A program made the position numbers and the translations under genes. Of a stretch of DNA of 64,000 bases, positions 17,754-26,211 are shown piece by piece. The notes below the pieces were generated by a model. It made no database searches, was not told where the DNA came from, and was given only the letters and a program-made list of their open reading frames with translations. Source of the DNA: Blautia sp. (lineage in GTDB: Bacteria; Bacillota; Clostridia; Lachnospirales; Lachnospiraceae); the NCBI GenBank assembly GCA_017463155.1, contig JAFTPT010000027.1, positions 62,001 to 126,000 on the forward strand. Reading direction: 5' to 3'. How positions within the stretch are numbered: position 1 is the stretch's first letter; each line of letters starts with the position of its first letter.

Positions 17754-17786
17754 AGCCGCATTGGCACTGCCAATGCGGCTTTTTCT
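17754..17786 (+). terminator. Hairpin with T-run, terminator or leader attenuator
   Basis: Arms AGCCGCATTG (17754-17763) and CAATGCGGCT (17771-17780) pair perfectly around a 7-nt loop, followed by TTTTCTG. It may terminate the DUF2325 transcript or, given the promoter at 17697, cut a very short leader RNA ahead of the hydrolase gene. Confidence 0.7.
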
Positions 17787-17838
17787 GATTCCGGAACGAG
17801 GAACCGCCCCGTTCCATGTACCGAGAGGAGGGTATACC

Positions 17839-18468
17839 ATGTTAGCCGACAATATTACCGTCAATGTGCAGAGCAGCATTCGGATCGATGGGGCAAAGAT
17901 CGTCCGTTTTGACCCGTTCCAGGTCAGTGAAGCATTCCACGATGCCGACATCATCCTGCTCACCCATGCGCACTTTGATCATCTGGATCCGGACTCACTT
18001 GTAAATGTCAAAAAAGCCGACACGGTCTTTGTGGTCCCGGCCAGCATGCGGGAGGAGGTCAGGGAGCACGTGGCGGGTCATACTGTCCATTACCTGAAGC
18101 CCGGCGACGAGATCGACATCGGTCCTGTCCATATCAAAGCGGTCCCGGCCTACAACCTCAACAAGCCCTTCCACCCGAAGGACAACCAGTGGCTGGGCTA
18201 CGTGGTGACCATGGACAATGTGCGCTACTACGCAGCCGGCGATACGGACGCCGCCGATGAATTAAAGAGGATCGCCTGCGATGTGGCCATGGTGCCCATC
18301 GGCGGGACCTACACCATGATCGCTCCGGAGGCGGCCGCCCTTGTGAACGAGATCCATCCCAGGGTCGCGATCCCGATCCACTACGGCAGCGTGGTCGGCA
18401 GCGCGGAGGACGCGGCGGAATTCCAGAGACTCGTGGCGATGGACATCCTCGTTGTAAAAAAACTGTGA
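17839..18468 (+). CDS. Metallo-beta-lactamase-fold hydrolase (UPF0173/UlaG-like)
   Basis: A 209-residue cytoplasmic metal-dependent hydrolase. The zinc-binding motif THAHFDHLD gives His43, His45, Asp47 and His48. Further metal-ligand positions fit AAGDTDAADEL and AIPIHYGS. The compact single-domain build without extra C-terminal domains matches the UPF0173/UlaG-like group, whose substrates are mostly unknown. The ATG at 17839 follows GAGGAGGG. A promoter and a hairpin with a T-run precede the gene, so expression may depend on read-through of that hairpin. Confidence 0.8.
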   Translation: MLADNITVNVQSSIRIDGAKIVRFDPFQVSEAFHDADIILLTHAHFDHLDPDSLVNVKKADTVFVVPASMREEVREHVAGHTVHYLKPGDEIDIGPVHIKAVPAYNLNKPFHPKDNQWLGYVVTMDNVRYYAAGDTDAADELKRIACDVAMVPIGGTYTMIAPEAAALVNEIHPRVAIPIHYGSVVGSAEDAAEFQRLVAMDILVVKKL

Positions 18469-18546
18469 TCGCAGAGCCGGAAGAGCGAAACGATCCGTGA
18501 ATATTTCCGACCCTCCGGATCATCCTGTATTTATGAGGTAAGAGAT

Positions 18547-19440
18547 ATGAGAAAGAAGAGAGTATACAACTGTGCAACCTTGCTGCTCACAGCCGTCCTT
18601 GCCTGCGGCGCTTTCAGTACCGTTAAGGCGCAGGAAGCCGAAGAAACGATCCCGCACATGGCGTACGAGGAGTTTCCGAGGATCGATGGTTCGCTGGCCT
18701 GCGTGCCCATGATCGAAGCGCTGGCACAGAGGGTGACCTCCTGTACGGAAGCCGAAGCGGAACGGATACTGGATGATTTTACCAACACCAACCCGTGCTA
18801 TCTGGAGCTGGCGCAGGGCAACCGGGACATCCTTCTGGTCTACGAGGCTGCGGAGGAGACCAAAAAGCAGCTGGAGGAATATGAGACGCTTGACATCCGC
18901 GAGCTTGGGAAGGACGCTCTTGTCTTCCTGGTAAATGAAGACAATCCGGTGGAGAGCCTGACGGTGCAGCAGATCTACGATATCTACACCGGGAAGATAA
19001 CGAACTGGAGTGAGGTGGGTGGAAACGATGTGGAGATCGAGGCCTTTCTGCGGCCGGAGACCAGCGGAAGTATGACCCTCATGCGAAAGCTGATCCTGGG
19101 GGACGCCGAGCTGATCGAAGGGCAGTTTGAGGTCATACCCACCATGGAGGGGATCATCAACCAGCTGAAGGAGTATGAAAACGATGCGAATGCCCTCGGG
19201 TTTTCGGTCTATTACTATGCGTCCGCCATGCACCAGGTGCCGGGCGTGCGGCTGATCCGCGTGGAGGATGTGGAGCCCTCGAACGAGACGATCAAGACGG
19301 GTGAATACCCGCTGGTCAATCCGTTTTTTGTGGTTACCAATGAACAGTCTTCGGAGAACGCGTTGGCCATCCGCGACTGGCTGCTGACCGACGACGGGCA
19401 GACCTTTGTGGAGGAGTGCGGTTATGTCAGGGCGAATTAA
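18547..19440 (+). CDS. Exported PstS-like substrate-binding protein
   Basis: A 297-residue exported protein with a signal peptide (residues 1-27). VLACG near residue 19 could be an imperfect lipobox, otherwise cleavage after VKA is likely. The rest fits the PBP-like-2 (PstS-type) fold: LVFLVNEDNPVESLTVQQIYDIYTGKITNWSEVGG is the family hallmark, followed by RPETSGSMTLM and YYYASAMH. PstS proteins bind phosphate for an ABC transporter, but no pst genes lie nearby, so this may be a stand-alone sensor or scavenger. Its stop overlaps the next gene by 17 bp, which indicates translational coupling. Confidence 0.75.
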   Translation: MRKKRVYNCATLLLTAVLACGAFSTVKAQEAEETIPHMAYEEFPRIDGSLACVPMIEALAQRVTSCTEAEAERILDDFTNTNPCYLELAQGNRDILLVYEAAEETKKQLEEYETLDIRELGKDALVFLVNEDNPVESLTVQQIYDIYTGKITNWSEVGGNDVEIEAFLRPETSGSMTLMRKLILGDAELIEGQFEVIPTMEGIINQLKEYENDANALGFSVYYYASAMHQVPGVRLIRVEDVEPSNETIKTGEYPLVNPFFVVTNEQSSENALAIRDWLLTDDGQTFVEECGYVRAN

Positions 19441-20833
19441 AAGACCTCTGTCTGTACTCCTGGCGGTCCTGCTGCTGCAGCTTCCCGTGCAGGCGGAGAT
19501 GCAGAAGATCTGCGGGGAGGATGAAACGGTCCTCCTGGCAGTACCGGGCCAGGAGACCACCCTGTATTACGCCTATGATGAACAGGGGAACCGGCTCGGA
19601 CGCCTGGATATCGTGGGCTTTGGACTGTTTGCGAAGCTTGTCCGCAGAACGGCCCTGTATCCGTCAACGGAGGAGAAAGGGACACTTGTCCGCGCGGGCG
19701 ACTTTGCGCCGGCCTTTTCCTGCCCGCCGAAGGAAGCCTGGCTGTCATACCAGGGCAGGCATTTTGTGACGGTGGATAAACAGACCGGAGTCATCACACT
19801 GTACGGGGAGAGCGCAGAGCCCCTGGGGAGCATTACCCCCGTGACTCCGCTTTCGCCGGACATCGAACCGAGTGTGAATATCCTGGATCTTCAAGACGGC
19901 TTCCTGGTCAGGATAACGGACTATACGACTGTTGTCTGGGGGTATTTCGACAAAGAAAGCGGCGAAGGACGAGAGCTCAGGGATCCAGGTCTTCTGTCAT
20001 ACCTTGACCAGAAGGATAAGGAGGTTTACTCCCTGGGGAACCATATCGCGGTGGTCCCGTATTCCTATGCTGTGGAGGAGAGGCAGGCACAGGGGTGGGT
20101 GCTGAGCCTGGACGGAACAGTCCTTATGGACGGGATTGAAGCGGCGCTGACGGATCGATTCTACGAGGAGGATTCTTTCTGGCCTGAAGACTCCTACTAT
20201 GAAGATCGTTATGCGGCAGGGGTGGTTGTTAAAAACACCGGGACGGCCTACGAGATCTATGATGCTTCCCTGCAATGTCTGGGGACTGTCGGTGAACGGC
20301 CGGAGAACTACGAAAGCTTTTCAGACGGATTTGTCAAAGGGCTTTCCTATGCAGAACTGAACGATGCTTCTTGCGCCGGATTTGTCTTTGACTGTGACAC
20401 TGAGAAGCAGATCCCCTATGCGGAGAGCGGGGACACGTACCGGATCTGGAAGGATGGAAGCCTGCTCGAGCTTCCCGCGGAAGGGACCCCGGTAAAGATC
20501 TCCTCCGCCTACTGCGTAACGGAGACGGAGGGGGGCACGAATGTATACAGACTGCGCGATAAGAGCCTGATCGCCGGCTACAACCGGTACCGGTACGCCT
20601 GCGTTTCCCTCGGGAGCAGCGGGATCCTCCTGTATGACGATCCGGAAGAGGAATACTGGTGGAACGACACGGCCACGATCTATGACAATGAAGGGAACGC
20701 GACATATCACGATACCTCCCGGAGGGTGTATGCGTTTGTCAACGGGACCTGGACCTGTACACGCGGTATTTACTGCGGCCTGATCGATATGTACGGAAAC
20801 TGGGTGCTGAAAGACACCTTCGAGAGGGAATGA
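19424..20833 (+). CDS. Exported protein of unknown function with WG-repeat-like segments
   Basis: A 469-residue protein starting at ATG 19424, inside the end of the previous gene, with GGAGGAG a few bases upstream. Residues 1-24 form a signal peptide (LSVLLAVLLLQLPVQA). The remainder is beta-rich, with recurrent short units such as YAYDEQGNRLGRLD and a terminal GLIDMYGNWVL that resembles WG repeats. No catalytic motif was found. Coupling to the PstS-like gene suggests the two act together outside the membrane. I do not recognise the family with certainty. Confidence 0.65.
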   Translation: MSGRIKRPLSVLLAVLLLQLPVQAEMQKICGEDETVLLAVPGQETTLYYAYDEQGNRLGRLDIVGFGLFAKLVRRTALYPSTEEKGTLVRAGDFAPAFSCPPKEAWLSYQGRHFVTVDKQTGVITLYGESAEPLGSITPVTPLSPDIEPSVNILDLQDGFLVRITDYTTVVWGYFDKESGEGRELRDPGLLSYLDQKDKEVYSLGNHIAVVPYSYAVEERQAQGWVLSLDGTVLMDGIEAALTDRFYEEDSFWPEDSYYEDRYAAGVVVKNTGTAYEIYDASLQCLGTVGERPENYESFSDGFVKGLSYAELNDASCAGFVFDCDTEKQIPYAESGDTYRIWKDGSLLELPAEGTPVKISSAYCVTETEGGTNVYRLRDKSLIAGYNRYRYACVSLGSSGILLYDDPEEEYWWNDTATIYDNEGNATYHDTSRRVYAFVNGTWTCTRGIYCGLIDMYGNWVLKDTFERE

Positions 20834-20918
20834 CCAAAGCAGGAACTGTGAAAAGCAGCGGAGCTATGTGCAGCTTCTTTCATGCACAGATGTGAACGAA
20901 AGGACTTGGGATACAAAT

Positions 20919-21578
20919 ATGATCGAGAAACCACCGGCGCTTGAGCAAACCCCGGACGGTCTCACCTTGACCGACGGCCGCCTTTCTCTGCGGGGCGATT
21001 TCCGCGAGATGGCGCGGCGCCTTTCGCGGCAGAACCTGGCCAAGGAGCTTCTGGTGCGCGCGGCCGGCGGCCGTTCCTTCCGTCCGGGAGAGCCGGGGCA
21101 GCATCCCCTGGTGATCGATGCGACAGCCGGCATGGGGGAGGATTCCTTTATTCTGGCGGCGGCCGGCTTTACGGTCCGGATGTACGAATATGATCCGGTG
21201 ATCGCGGCGCTTCTTATGGATGCGCTTGAACGGGCGCGGCTGGACCCGGAGCTTTCAACGGTTGCGGCACGCATGACACTGTACCGGGAGGACAGCATAA
21301 AGGCGCTCAGGGAACTGCCCGAACGGCCGGATGTGGTCTTTCTGGATCCGATGTTTCCGGAGCGGCAGAAGAGCGGTCTCGTCAAAAAGAAATTCCAGCT
21401 GCTGCAGCAGCTGGAACGTCCCTGTGCGGATGAGGAGGACCTTCTCAATGCGGCGCTTGTGGCAACCCCCGGGAGGATCGTGATCAAACGGCCGCTGAAG
21501 GGACCATACCTCGCGGGACGGAAACCGGATTACTCGCTGATGGGAAAAGCCATACGGTATGACTGTATAGTCCTCTAA
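20919..21578 (+). CDS. rsmJ: RsmJ-like SAM-dependent rRNA methyltransferase
   Basis: A 219-residue class I methyltransferase. VIDATAGMGEDSFILAAAG is motif I; YEYDPVIAALL, the DPMFPERQKSGLVKKK block and VIKRPLKGP match the RsmJ family, which makes m2G1516 in 16S rRNA in E. coli. The start at 20919 is uncertain because the nearest AAAGGA is about 15 nt upstream; in-frame alternatives lie further up. It is expected to act in the cytoplasm on the small ribosomal subunit. The family is best known from gammaproteobacteria, so the exact target base here is inference. Confidence 0.78.
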   Translation: MIEKPPALEQTPDGLTLTDGRLSLRGDFREMARRLSRQNLAKELLVRAAGGRSFRPGEPGQHPLVIDATAGMGEDSFILAAAGFTVRMYEYDPVIAALLMDALERARLDPELSTVAARMTLYREDSIKALRELPERPDVVFLDPMFPERQKSGLVKKKFQLLQQLERPCADEEDLLNAALVATPGRIVIKRPLKGPYLAGRKPDYSLMGKAIRYDCIVL

Positions 21579-21616
21579 GTGATGGCAGAATAAAAGAACA
21601 AAAGGAGATTTGAAGG

Positions 21617-22723
21617 ATGGAAAACAGATTCAAACTGGGATTCGGGCTCATGCGCCTTCCAAAAAACGAGGATGGCAGCATCGATATTCCGCAGGTGATG
21701 CAGATGGCGGACAGATTTCTGGAAGCAGGCGGCACTTATTTTGACACAGCCTACGTGTATGACAACGGGGAGAGTGAGGAAGCCTTCAGGGCGGCTGTCG
21801 CGGAACGCTATCCGAGGGACCGGTATACCCTTGCGACCAAATTGAATGCCTGGCTGCAATGCGAGGATGAGGCCGGTGCAAAGGCACAGTTTTTCACCAG
21901 CCTGGAGAGAACAGGCGCGGGCTATTTCGACTATTATCTGCTCCATGCCCTGCAGAGGAACAATTACACAAAATATGACGAGTATCATATCTGGGATTTT
22001 GTGAAAGAGCAGAAAGAGAAGGGCCTTATCAGAAACTGGGGATTTTCTTTCCACGCAGATCCGGAATTGCTGGAAGAACTGCTGACGCTCCATCCGGATG
22101 TCGATTTTGTCCAGCTGCAGGTAAACTACGCCGACTGGGAGAATCCGGGGGTGGCATCCAGGCGCAACATGGAGATCTGCAAAGCCCATGGAAAGCCTGT
22201 GGTCGTGATGGAACCTGTCAAGGGAGGGATCCTGGCGGATCCGATCCCGGAGGTAAAAAAGATCCTTGACGAAGCGGCTCCAGGTAAGTCCTACGCAAGC
22301 TGGGCCATTCGTTTTGTTGCCAGCCAGGATAACATTCTTGCCGTATTAAGCGGCATGAGCAACCTGGAGCAGATGGAAGACAACCTGAGCTATATGCGGA
22401 ACTTTAGGCCTCTGGATGAGCGGGAGATGGCCGCGATCCAAAGGGCGCAGACCACCATCGATGAGGACAGGTCGATACCCTGTACGGCATGTCATTACTG
22501 CACCGAGGGATGTCCGCAGAATATTCCTGTCCCCGAAATCTTTGCGGTGGCAAACCGCAAAAAAGGAAGCCCGCATTTCAGAACCGTCAGGGAATACAAT
22601 ATTGTAACGCAGGGGCGCGGCAAGGCAAGCGAATGCCTGCAGTGCGGCCAGTGCGAAGGAGCCTGTCCGCAGCATCTGCCGATTATAGAGCTGCTGCAGA
22701 AATGCCTGGACATGGAGACGTGA
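21617..22723 (+). CDS. Aldo/keto reductase fused to a two-cluster ferredoxin-like domain
   Basis: A 368-residue cytoplasmic oxidoreductase. Residues 1-280 form an aldo/keto reductase barrel with the catalytic tetrad Asp43, Tyr48, Lys75 and His110 (FDTAYVYDN, ATKL, YLLHAL). The C-terminal part carries CTACHYCTEGCP and CLQCGQCEGACP, two CxxCxxxCP motifs suited to [4Fe-4S] clusters. This fusion is common in anaerobes and implies electron transfer through the clusters as well as NAD(P)H. The substrate is unknown. AAAGGAG precedes the ATG. The convergent plsC gene begins 11 bp after its stop. Confidence 0.88.
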   Translation: MENRFKLGFGLMRLPKNEDGSIDIPQVMQMADRFLEAGGTYFDTAYVYDNGESEEAFRAAVAERYPRDRYTLATKLNAWLQCEDEAGAKAQFFTSLERTGAGYFDYYLLHALQRNNYTKYDEYHIWDFVKEQKEKGLIRNWGFSFHADPELLEELLTLHPDVDFVQLQVNYADWENPGVASRRNMEICKAHGKPVVVMEPVKGGILADPIPEVKKILDEAAPGKSYASWAIRFVASQDNILAVLSGMSNLEQMEDNLSYMRNFRPLDEREMAAIQRAQTTIDEDRSIPCTACHYCTEGCPQNIPVPEIFAVANRKKGSPHFRTVREYNIVTQGRGKASECLQCGQCEGACPQHLPIIELLQKCLDMET

Positions 22724-22733
22724 TCAGGAGAGA

Positions 22734-23486
22734 TCATTCTGTCTGCCCGGCTATGCTCCGGTTTTTCATAAGCGTTTCACGGATCAGGTTCTGCGTCATG
22801 GCTCCGAGCTGTTTCTGCTCCTGGCGGCTCATGTCCGCGGGATAGATGGGCTCGCCATATTCGAGGACCACATGGGCCGGGCGGATCTTCGGCAGATGGG
22901 CCTCAAAGATCTCCTGGGTGTTGGACAGCGAGATGGGGATGATGGGGCAGCCGGTCTTTGTGGCAATCTTGAAGCTTCCCTCGTGGAAGGGAAGCATGTC
23001 GAGCTCGCTTTCATTGACGCTCCGGGTGCCTTCGGGGAAGATGCAGATCGAGATGCCCTGCCTGATGTAGTCGACGGCCGTCAGGATGGTCTGCAGGCCC
23101 TGGCGGATATCCTTGCGGTCCAGGAACAGGCAGTACAGCCGCTTCATCCAGGTCCGCAGGAGCGGGTAGCGCAGCATCTCCTTCTTGGCCACGTAGCCGG
23201 TAAGGCCCGGGCAGCGGCAGTAGGTCAGGAGAATGTCAAAATAGCTCCGGTGGTTGGCAATATACAGGACAGGGGTGTCCTTTGGCACGTGCTCCTGCCC
23301 GATGACGGTGACCCGGGTGCCGGAGACCCACAGGATCAGCTTGAAAACGCCCTGCACGATCCGGAGGGAGCTTATATCCCTGGCCATGGGCCGGAATTTG
23401 CCGATGATCCACTCGATCGCCAGGACCGGGATCGTGAGGATCAGGAACAGAAGAACGATGATGCACACGAGAATAAAACGAAGCAT
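22734..23486 (-). CDS. plsC: 1-acyl-sn-glycerol-3-phosphate acyltransferase
   Basis: A 250-residue membrane-associated enzyme that adds the second acyl chain in phosphatidic acid synthesis. The N-terminus has a hydrophobic helix (residues 2-24). The catalytic HX4D motif is His79-Asp84 (NHRSYFD), and the substrate-binding FPEGTR is at 150-155. The start is the ATG read from 23486 because GAAAGGAAA sits just upstream on the minus strand; an in-frame ATG 30 bp further up overlaps that RBS. It is a lone gene convergent with the aldo/keto reductase. Confidence 0.9.
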   Translation of the reverse strand: MLRFILVCIIVLLFLILTIPVLAIEWIIGKFRPMARDISSLRIVQGVFKLILWVSGTRVTVIGQEHVPKDTPVLYIANHRSYFDILLTYCRCPGLTGYVAKKEMLRYPLLRTWMKRLYCLFLDRKDIRQGLQTILTAVDYIRQGISICIFPEGTRSVNESELDMLPFHEGSFKIATKTGCPIIPISLSNTQEIFEAHLPKIRPAHVVLEYGEPIYPADMSRQEQKQLGAMTQNLIRETLMKNRSIAGQTE

Positions 23487-23515
23487 GGAGATTTCCTTTC
23501 TTTTTGCCATTGTCA

Positions 23516-23551
23516 GGGACACGTATGACAGGATCACGTGTCCCCTTTTTT
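23516..23551 (+). terminator. Hairpin with T-run between plsC and ispE
   Basis: Arms GGGACACGT (23516-23524) and ACGTGTCCC (23536-23544) pair perfectly and are followed by CTTTTTT. It is a terminator on the plus strand, although no plus-strand gene ends nearby. It may instead be a relative of the GGGAC-type palindromes found elsewhere in the window. Confidence 0.55.
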
Positions 23552-23654
23552 ATCAGAAGTATACTCTTTTTTCCGGATTCAGACAAGGGAGTATCCCGGT
23601 CAGATTTTCCCATTTACATTTCGGAAAAAAAGGAATAGAATGAGGGCACAAGGA

Positions 23655-23670
23655 ATATTGTATACAAAAT
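23655..23670 (+). promoter_or_regulatory. Palindromic operator, probably for the GntR/FCD regulator
   Basis: TTGTATACAA (23658-23667) is a perfect palindrome with the TNGTNNNACNA-like layout bound by FCD-type GntR regulators. It lies 35 nt upstream of ispE, the first gene of the operon that contains a GntR/FCD gene, so autoregulation is likely. Confidence 0.5.
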
Positions 23671-23701
23671 GCAATAATAACAGTTTACTGGAGGAAACAC
23701 G

Positions 23702-24580
23702 ATGCGTTTTCGGGCGATGGCAAAAATCAATCTGGCACTGGATGTACTTGGAAAAAGACCGGACGGGTACCATGACGTGCGGATGATCATGCAGACGATC
23801 TCCATGTATGATACCCTGACGATCGAAAAAAAACCGGAGCCGGGGATCTCCCTGTCGGTCAATCTGCCCTTTGTGCCCACGGATGAACGGAACCTCGTGT
23901 ACCGGGCGGCAAAGCTTCTGATGGATGAATTCCGGGTGGAAGAAGGCGTCCGGATGAACCTTGCCAAGTTCATACCCGTAGCGGCCGGCATGGCGGGCGG
24001 AAGCTCAGACGCGGCCGCGGCCCTTGTGGGGGTGAACCGGATCTTCTCGCTGGGCCTTTCCACGCAGGAGCTGATGGAACGCGGACTTACGATCGGGGCG
24101 GACGTGCCCTACTGCGTCATGCGGGGGACGGCCCTGGCGGAGGGGATCGGCGAGAAGCTGACACGCCTTCCGGATGCGCCGGACTGTTTTGTACTGATCG
24201 GAAAGCCGGGGATCTCGGTATCCACCAGGCAGGCATATGAGTCCCTGGATCTCTCGTCCCTGGGAGAACGGCCCGACATCGACGGCATGATGCGCTCGAT
24301 CGAGGCCGGAGACCTGTACGGTATGGCCGACCGGATGTGCAATGTGTTCGAGCCGGGGATCAGCGGGCGTTTTCCGGTGATCCGCAGTATCCGGGACCTG
24401 ATGGAGGAGAACGGCGCGCTGAAGGCGGTCATGAGCGGCAGCGGACCGACGGTCTTCGGGATTTTTGATGATCGTGAAAAGATGAAGAAGGCAGCAGATG
24501 TGCTGAAGCACAGCGGCATGGCAAAGACCGTGTACGGCACGGCCCTGTTCCGGCCGGGACGAAAGGAGGGCCATCAATGA
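23702..24580 (+). CDS. ispE: 4-diphosphocytidyl-2-C-methyl-D-erythritol kinase
   Basis: A 292-residue GHMP kinase of the MEP isoprenoid pathway. It phosphorylates CDP-ME in the cytoplasm. The N-terminal AKINLALDV carries the catalytic lysine (Lys8). PVAAGMAGGSSDAAA (92-106) is the ATP-binding GHMP motif, IGADVPYC provides the catalytic Asp134, and SGSGPTVFG is the C-terminal glycine-rich motif. A ribosome-binding GGAGGAAA lies upstream. The stop overlaps the following regulator by 4 bp (ATGA), so the genes are co-transcribed and coupled. Confidence 0.95.
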   Translation: MRFRAMAKINLALDVLGKRPDGYHDVRMIMQTISMYDTLTIEKKPEPGISLSVNLPFVPTDERNLVYRAAKLLMDEFRVEEGVRMNLAKFIPVAAGMAGGSSDAAAALVGVNRIFSLGLSTQELMERGLTIGADVPYCVMRGTALAEGIGEKLTRLPDAPDCFVLIGKPGISVSTRQAYESLDLSSLGERPDIDGMMRSIEAGDLYGMADRMCNVFEPGISGRFPVIRSIRDLMEENGALKAVMSGSGPTVFGIFDDREKMKKAADVLKHSGMAKTVYGTALFRPGRKEGHQ

Positions 24581-25278
24581 CCAGTGAATTTACGGTGAAT
24601 TACAATGAATACCTTCCGCTTCGGGACGTGGTGTTCAATACGCTCCGCCAGGCGATCCTGAAGGGTGAACTGAAGCCCGGTGAGCGTCTGATGGAGGTCG
24701 CGCTGGCGGACCGACTGGGGGTCAGCCGGACGCCCATCCGGGAAGCGATGCGCAAGCTTGAACTGGAGGGACTGGTCGTCATGGTCCCCCGCAGAGGGGC
24801 ACAGGTGGCCAGTATTACCGAGAAGGACCTGAACGATGTCCTGGAGGTGCGGATCGCTCTTGAGAACATGGCGATCGAGAAGGCCTGCGAGCGCATGACC
24901 GAGGAGGATATGAGCAGCCTTTTTCTTGCATCCAAGAGCTTCGAGCGGGTGATGAGCGAGGGCGACCTGGTGCAGATGGCCGAAGCGGACGAGGCTTTTC
25001 ACGAGATGATCTACAAGGCGGCCGGCAATGACCGGCTGAACCAGGTGCTGAGCAATCTGCGGGAGCAGATGTACCGGTACCGTATGGAATACCTGAAGGG
25101 CAAGGAGACCCGGAACCAGCTTCTGTCGGAACACCAGGAGCTGACCAGGGCTCTTCGGGAACGGAATGTCAAGAAGGCACAGGAGATCTCTTTTGCGCAT
25201 CTGGACAACCAGCGCAAGGCGATCATCCAGTCGATCCGGAACCAGCAAAAACAAGGGAAGCGTGGTGATAAGAAGTGA
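24577..25278 (+). CDS. GntR family regulator, FCD (FadR-like) subfamily
   Basis: A 233-residue transcription factor. Residues about 14-80 form a winged helix (ADRLGVSRTPIREAMRKLELEGLV), and residues 90-220 form an all-helical FCD ligand domain with the usual acidic and His positions (EADEAFHEMIY, LLSEHQELTRAL). Such proteins sense small carboxylates or sugar acids, often with a bound metal. It is wedged between ispE and murI with overlaps at both ends, an unusual place for this family. The palindrome at 23658 is a plausible operator. The ligand is unknown. Confidence 0.88.
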   Translation: MTSEFTVNYNEYLPLRDVVFNTLRQAILKGELKPGERLMEVALADRLGVSRTPIREAMRKLELEGLVVMVPRRGAQVASITEKDLNDVLEVRIALENMAIEKACERMTEEDMSSLFLASKSFERVMSEGDLVQMAEADEAFHEMIYKAAGNDRLNQVLSNLREQMYRYRMEYLKGKETRNQLLSEHQELTRALRERNVKKAQEISFAHLDNQRKAIIQSIRNQQKQGKRGDKK

Positions 25279-26096
25279 CGATCGATAAAGAAGCGCCGAT
25301 CGGCGTATTTGATTCGGGCGTGGGGGGACTTACGGTCGCGAGGGAGATCATGCGGAATCTTCCCTCCGAAAAGATCGTCTATTTCGGGGACACCGCGCGG
25401 GTCCCCTACGGGAGCAAATCCAGGGAGACGATCATCCGCTATTCCCGGCAGATCATCCGTTTTCTGCTGGAGCAGCATGTCAAGGCGATCGTGGTGGCCT
25501 GCAACACAGCCAGCGCCTTTGCCCTTGAAACGGTCAAGCACGAATTCCCGGTGCCCGTCATCGGAGTGATCGATGCGGGGGCACAGGTGGCCGCCGCGGA
25601 GACAAAGAACAAACGGGTCGGCGTCATCGGGACGGAAGGGACCATCGGGAGCGGTATCCACGAGACGGTCCTTCACAGACTGGATCCGGAGATCCGCGTC
25701 CTCGGGAAAGCCTGTCCCCTGTTTGTGCCGCTGGTGGAAGAGGGCTGGCTGCATGATCCGCTGACGACGGAGGTGGCCGCCCGGTATCTGCGGGAGCTGA
25801 AGGACCAGGATATCGATACGCTGATCCTCGGCTGTACCCATTATCCGCTGCTCCGTTCCACCATCGGACAGGTGATGGGAGAGCATGTGCGGCTGGTAAA
25901 CCCGGCCTACGAGACGGCGCTTGAATTAAAGGCACTGCTTACTGACAGCGGGATGCTGAGCGGCGGGGCCGCGCAGGAGGAATTCCCCTATCGTTTCTTT
26001 GTCAGTGACCTGGCGGACAAATTCAAGAGCTTTGCGAATTCGATCCTTCCGTATGACGTGGAGATGACGCAGAAGATCGATATCGAGAAATACTAA
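25275..26096 (+). CDS. murI: Glutamate racemase
   Basis: A 273-residue cofactor-independent racemase that supplies D-glutamate for peptidoglycan. The two catalytic cysteines are visible: Cys76 in VACNTAS and Cys187 in LGCTHYP. The N-terminal FDSGVGG contains the conserved Asp-Ser. It starts with GTG at 25275, overlapping the regulator's stop by 4 bp, and GGAAGCGTGGTGATAAG offers the ribosome site. It is the third gene of a tightly coupled ispE-gntR-murI operon linking lipid-carrier and wall precursor supply. Confidence 0.95.
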   Translation: MTIDKEAPIGVFDSGVGGLTVAREIMRNLPSEKIVYFGDTARVPYGSKSRETIIRYSRQIIRFLLEQHVKAIVVACNTASAFALETVKHEFPVPVIGVIDAGAQVAAAETKNKRVGVIGTEGTIGSGIHETVLHRLDPEIRVLGKACPLFVPLVEEGWLHDPLTTEVAARYLRELKDQDIDTLILGCTHYPLLRSTIGQVMGEHVRLVNPAYETALELKALLTDSGMLSGGAAQEEFPYRFFVSDLADKFKSFANSILPYDVEMTQKIDIEKY

Positions 26097-26164
26097 GGAA
26101 ACGCTGATTGATTCAGCGTCTCCTTAGAGTGCTTCGCGCGGGAAACACTTTATCAGTGTTTCCC
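26093..26164. repeat. Two consecutive hairpins after murI
   Basis: The first hairpin (26093-26107 with 26113-26127) pairs 14 of 15 bases and includes the murI stop codon. The second (26140-26149 with 26155-26164) has a perfect 10-bp stem GGGAAACACT and is followed by TAAAA. They may serve as a terminator or processing site, or be a small palindromic repeat of a family different from the GGGGACGG elements. Confidence 0.6.
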
Positions 26165-26211
26165 TAAAAGTGGCGTACCGCAGCAACGTACAGAAAGGAA
26201 TCCGGACAGAG

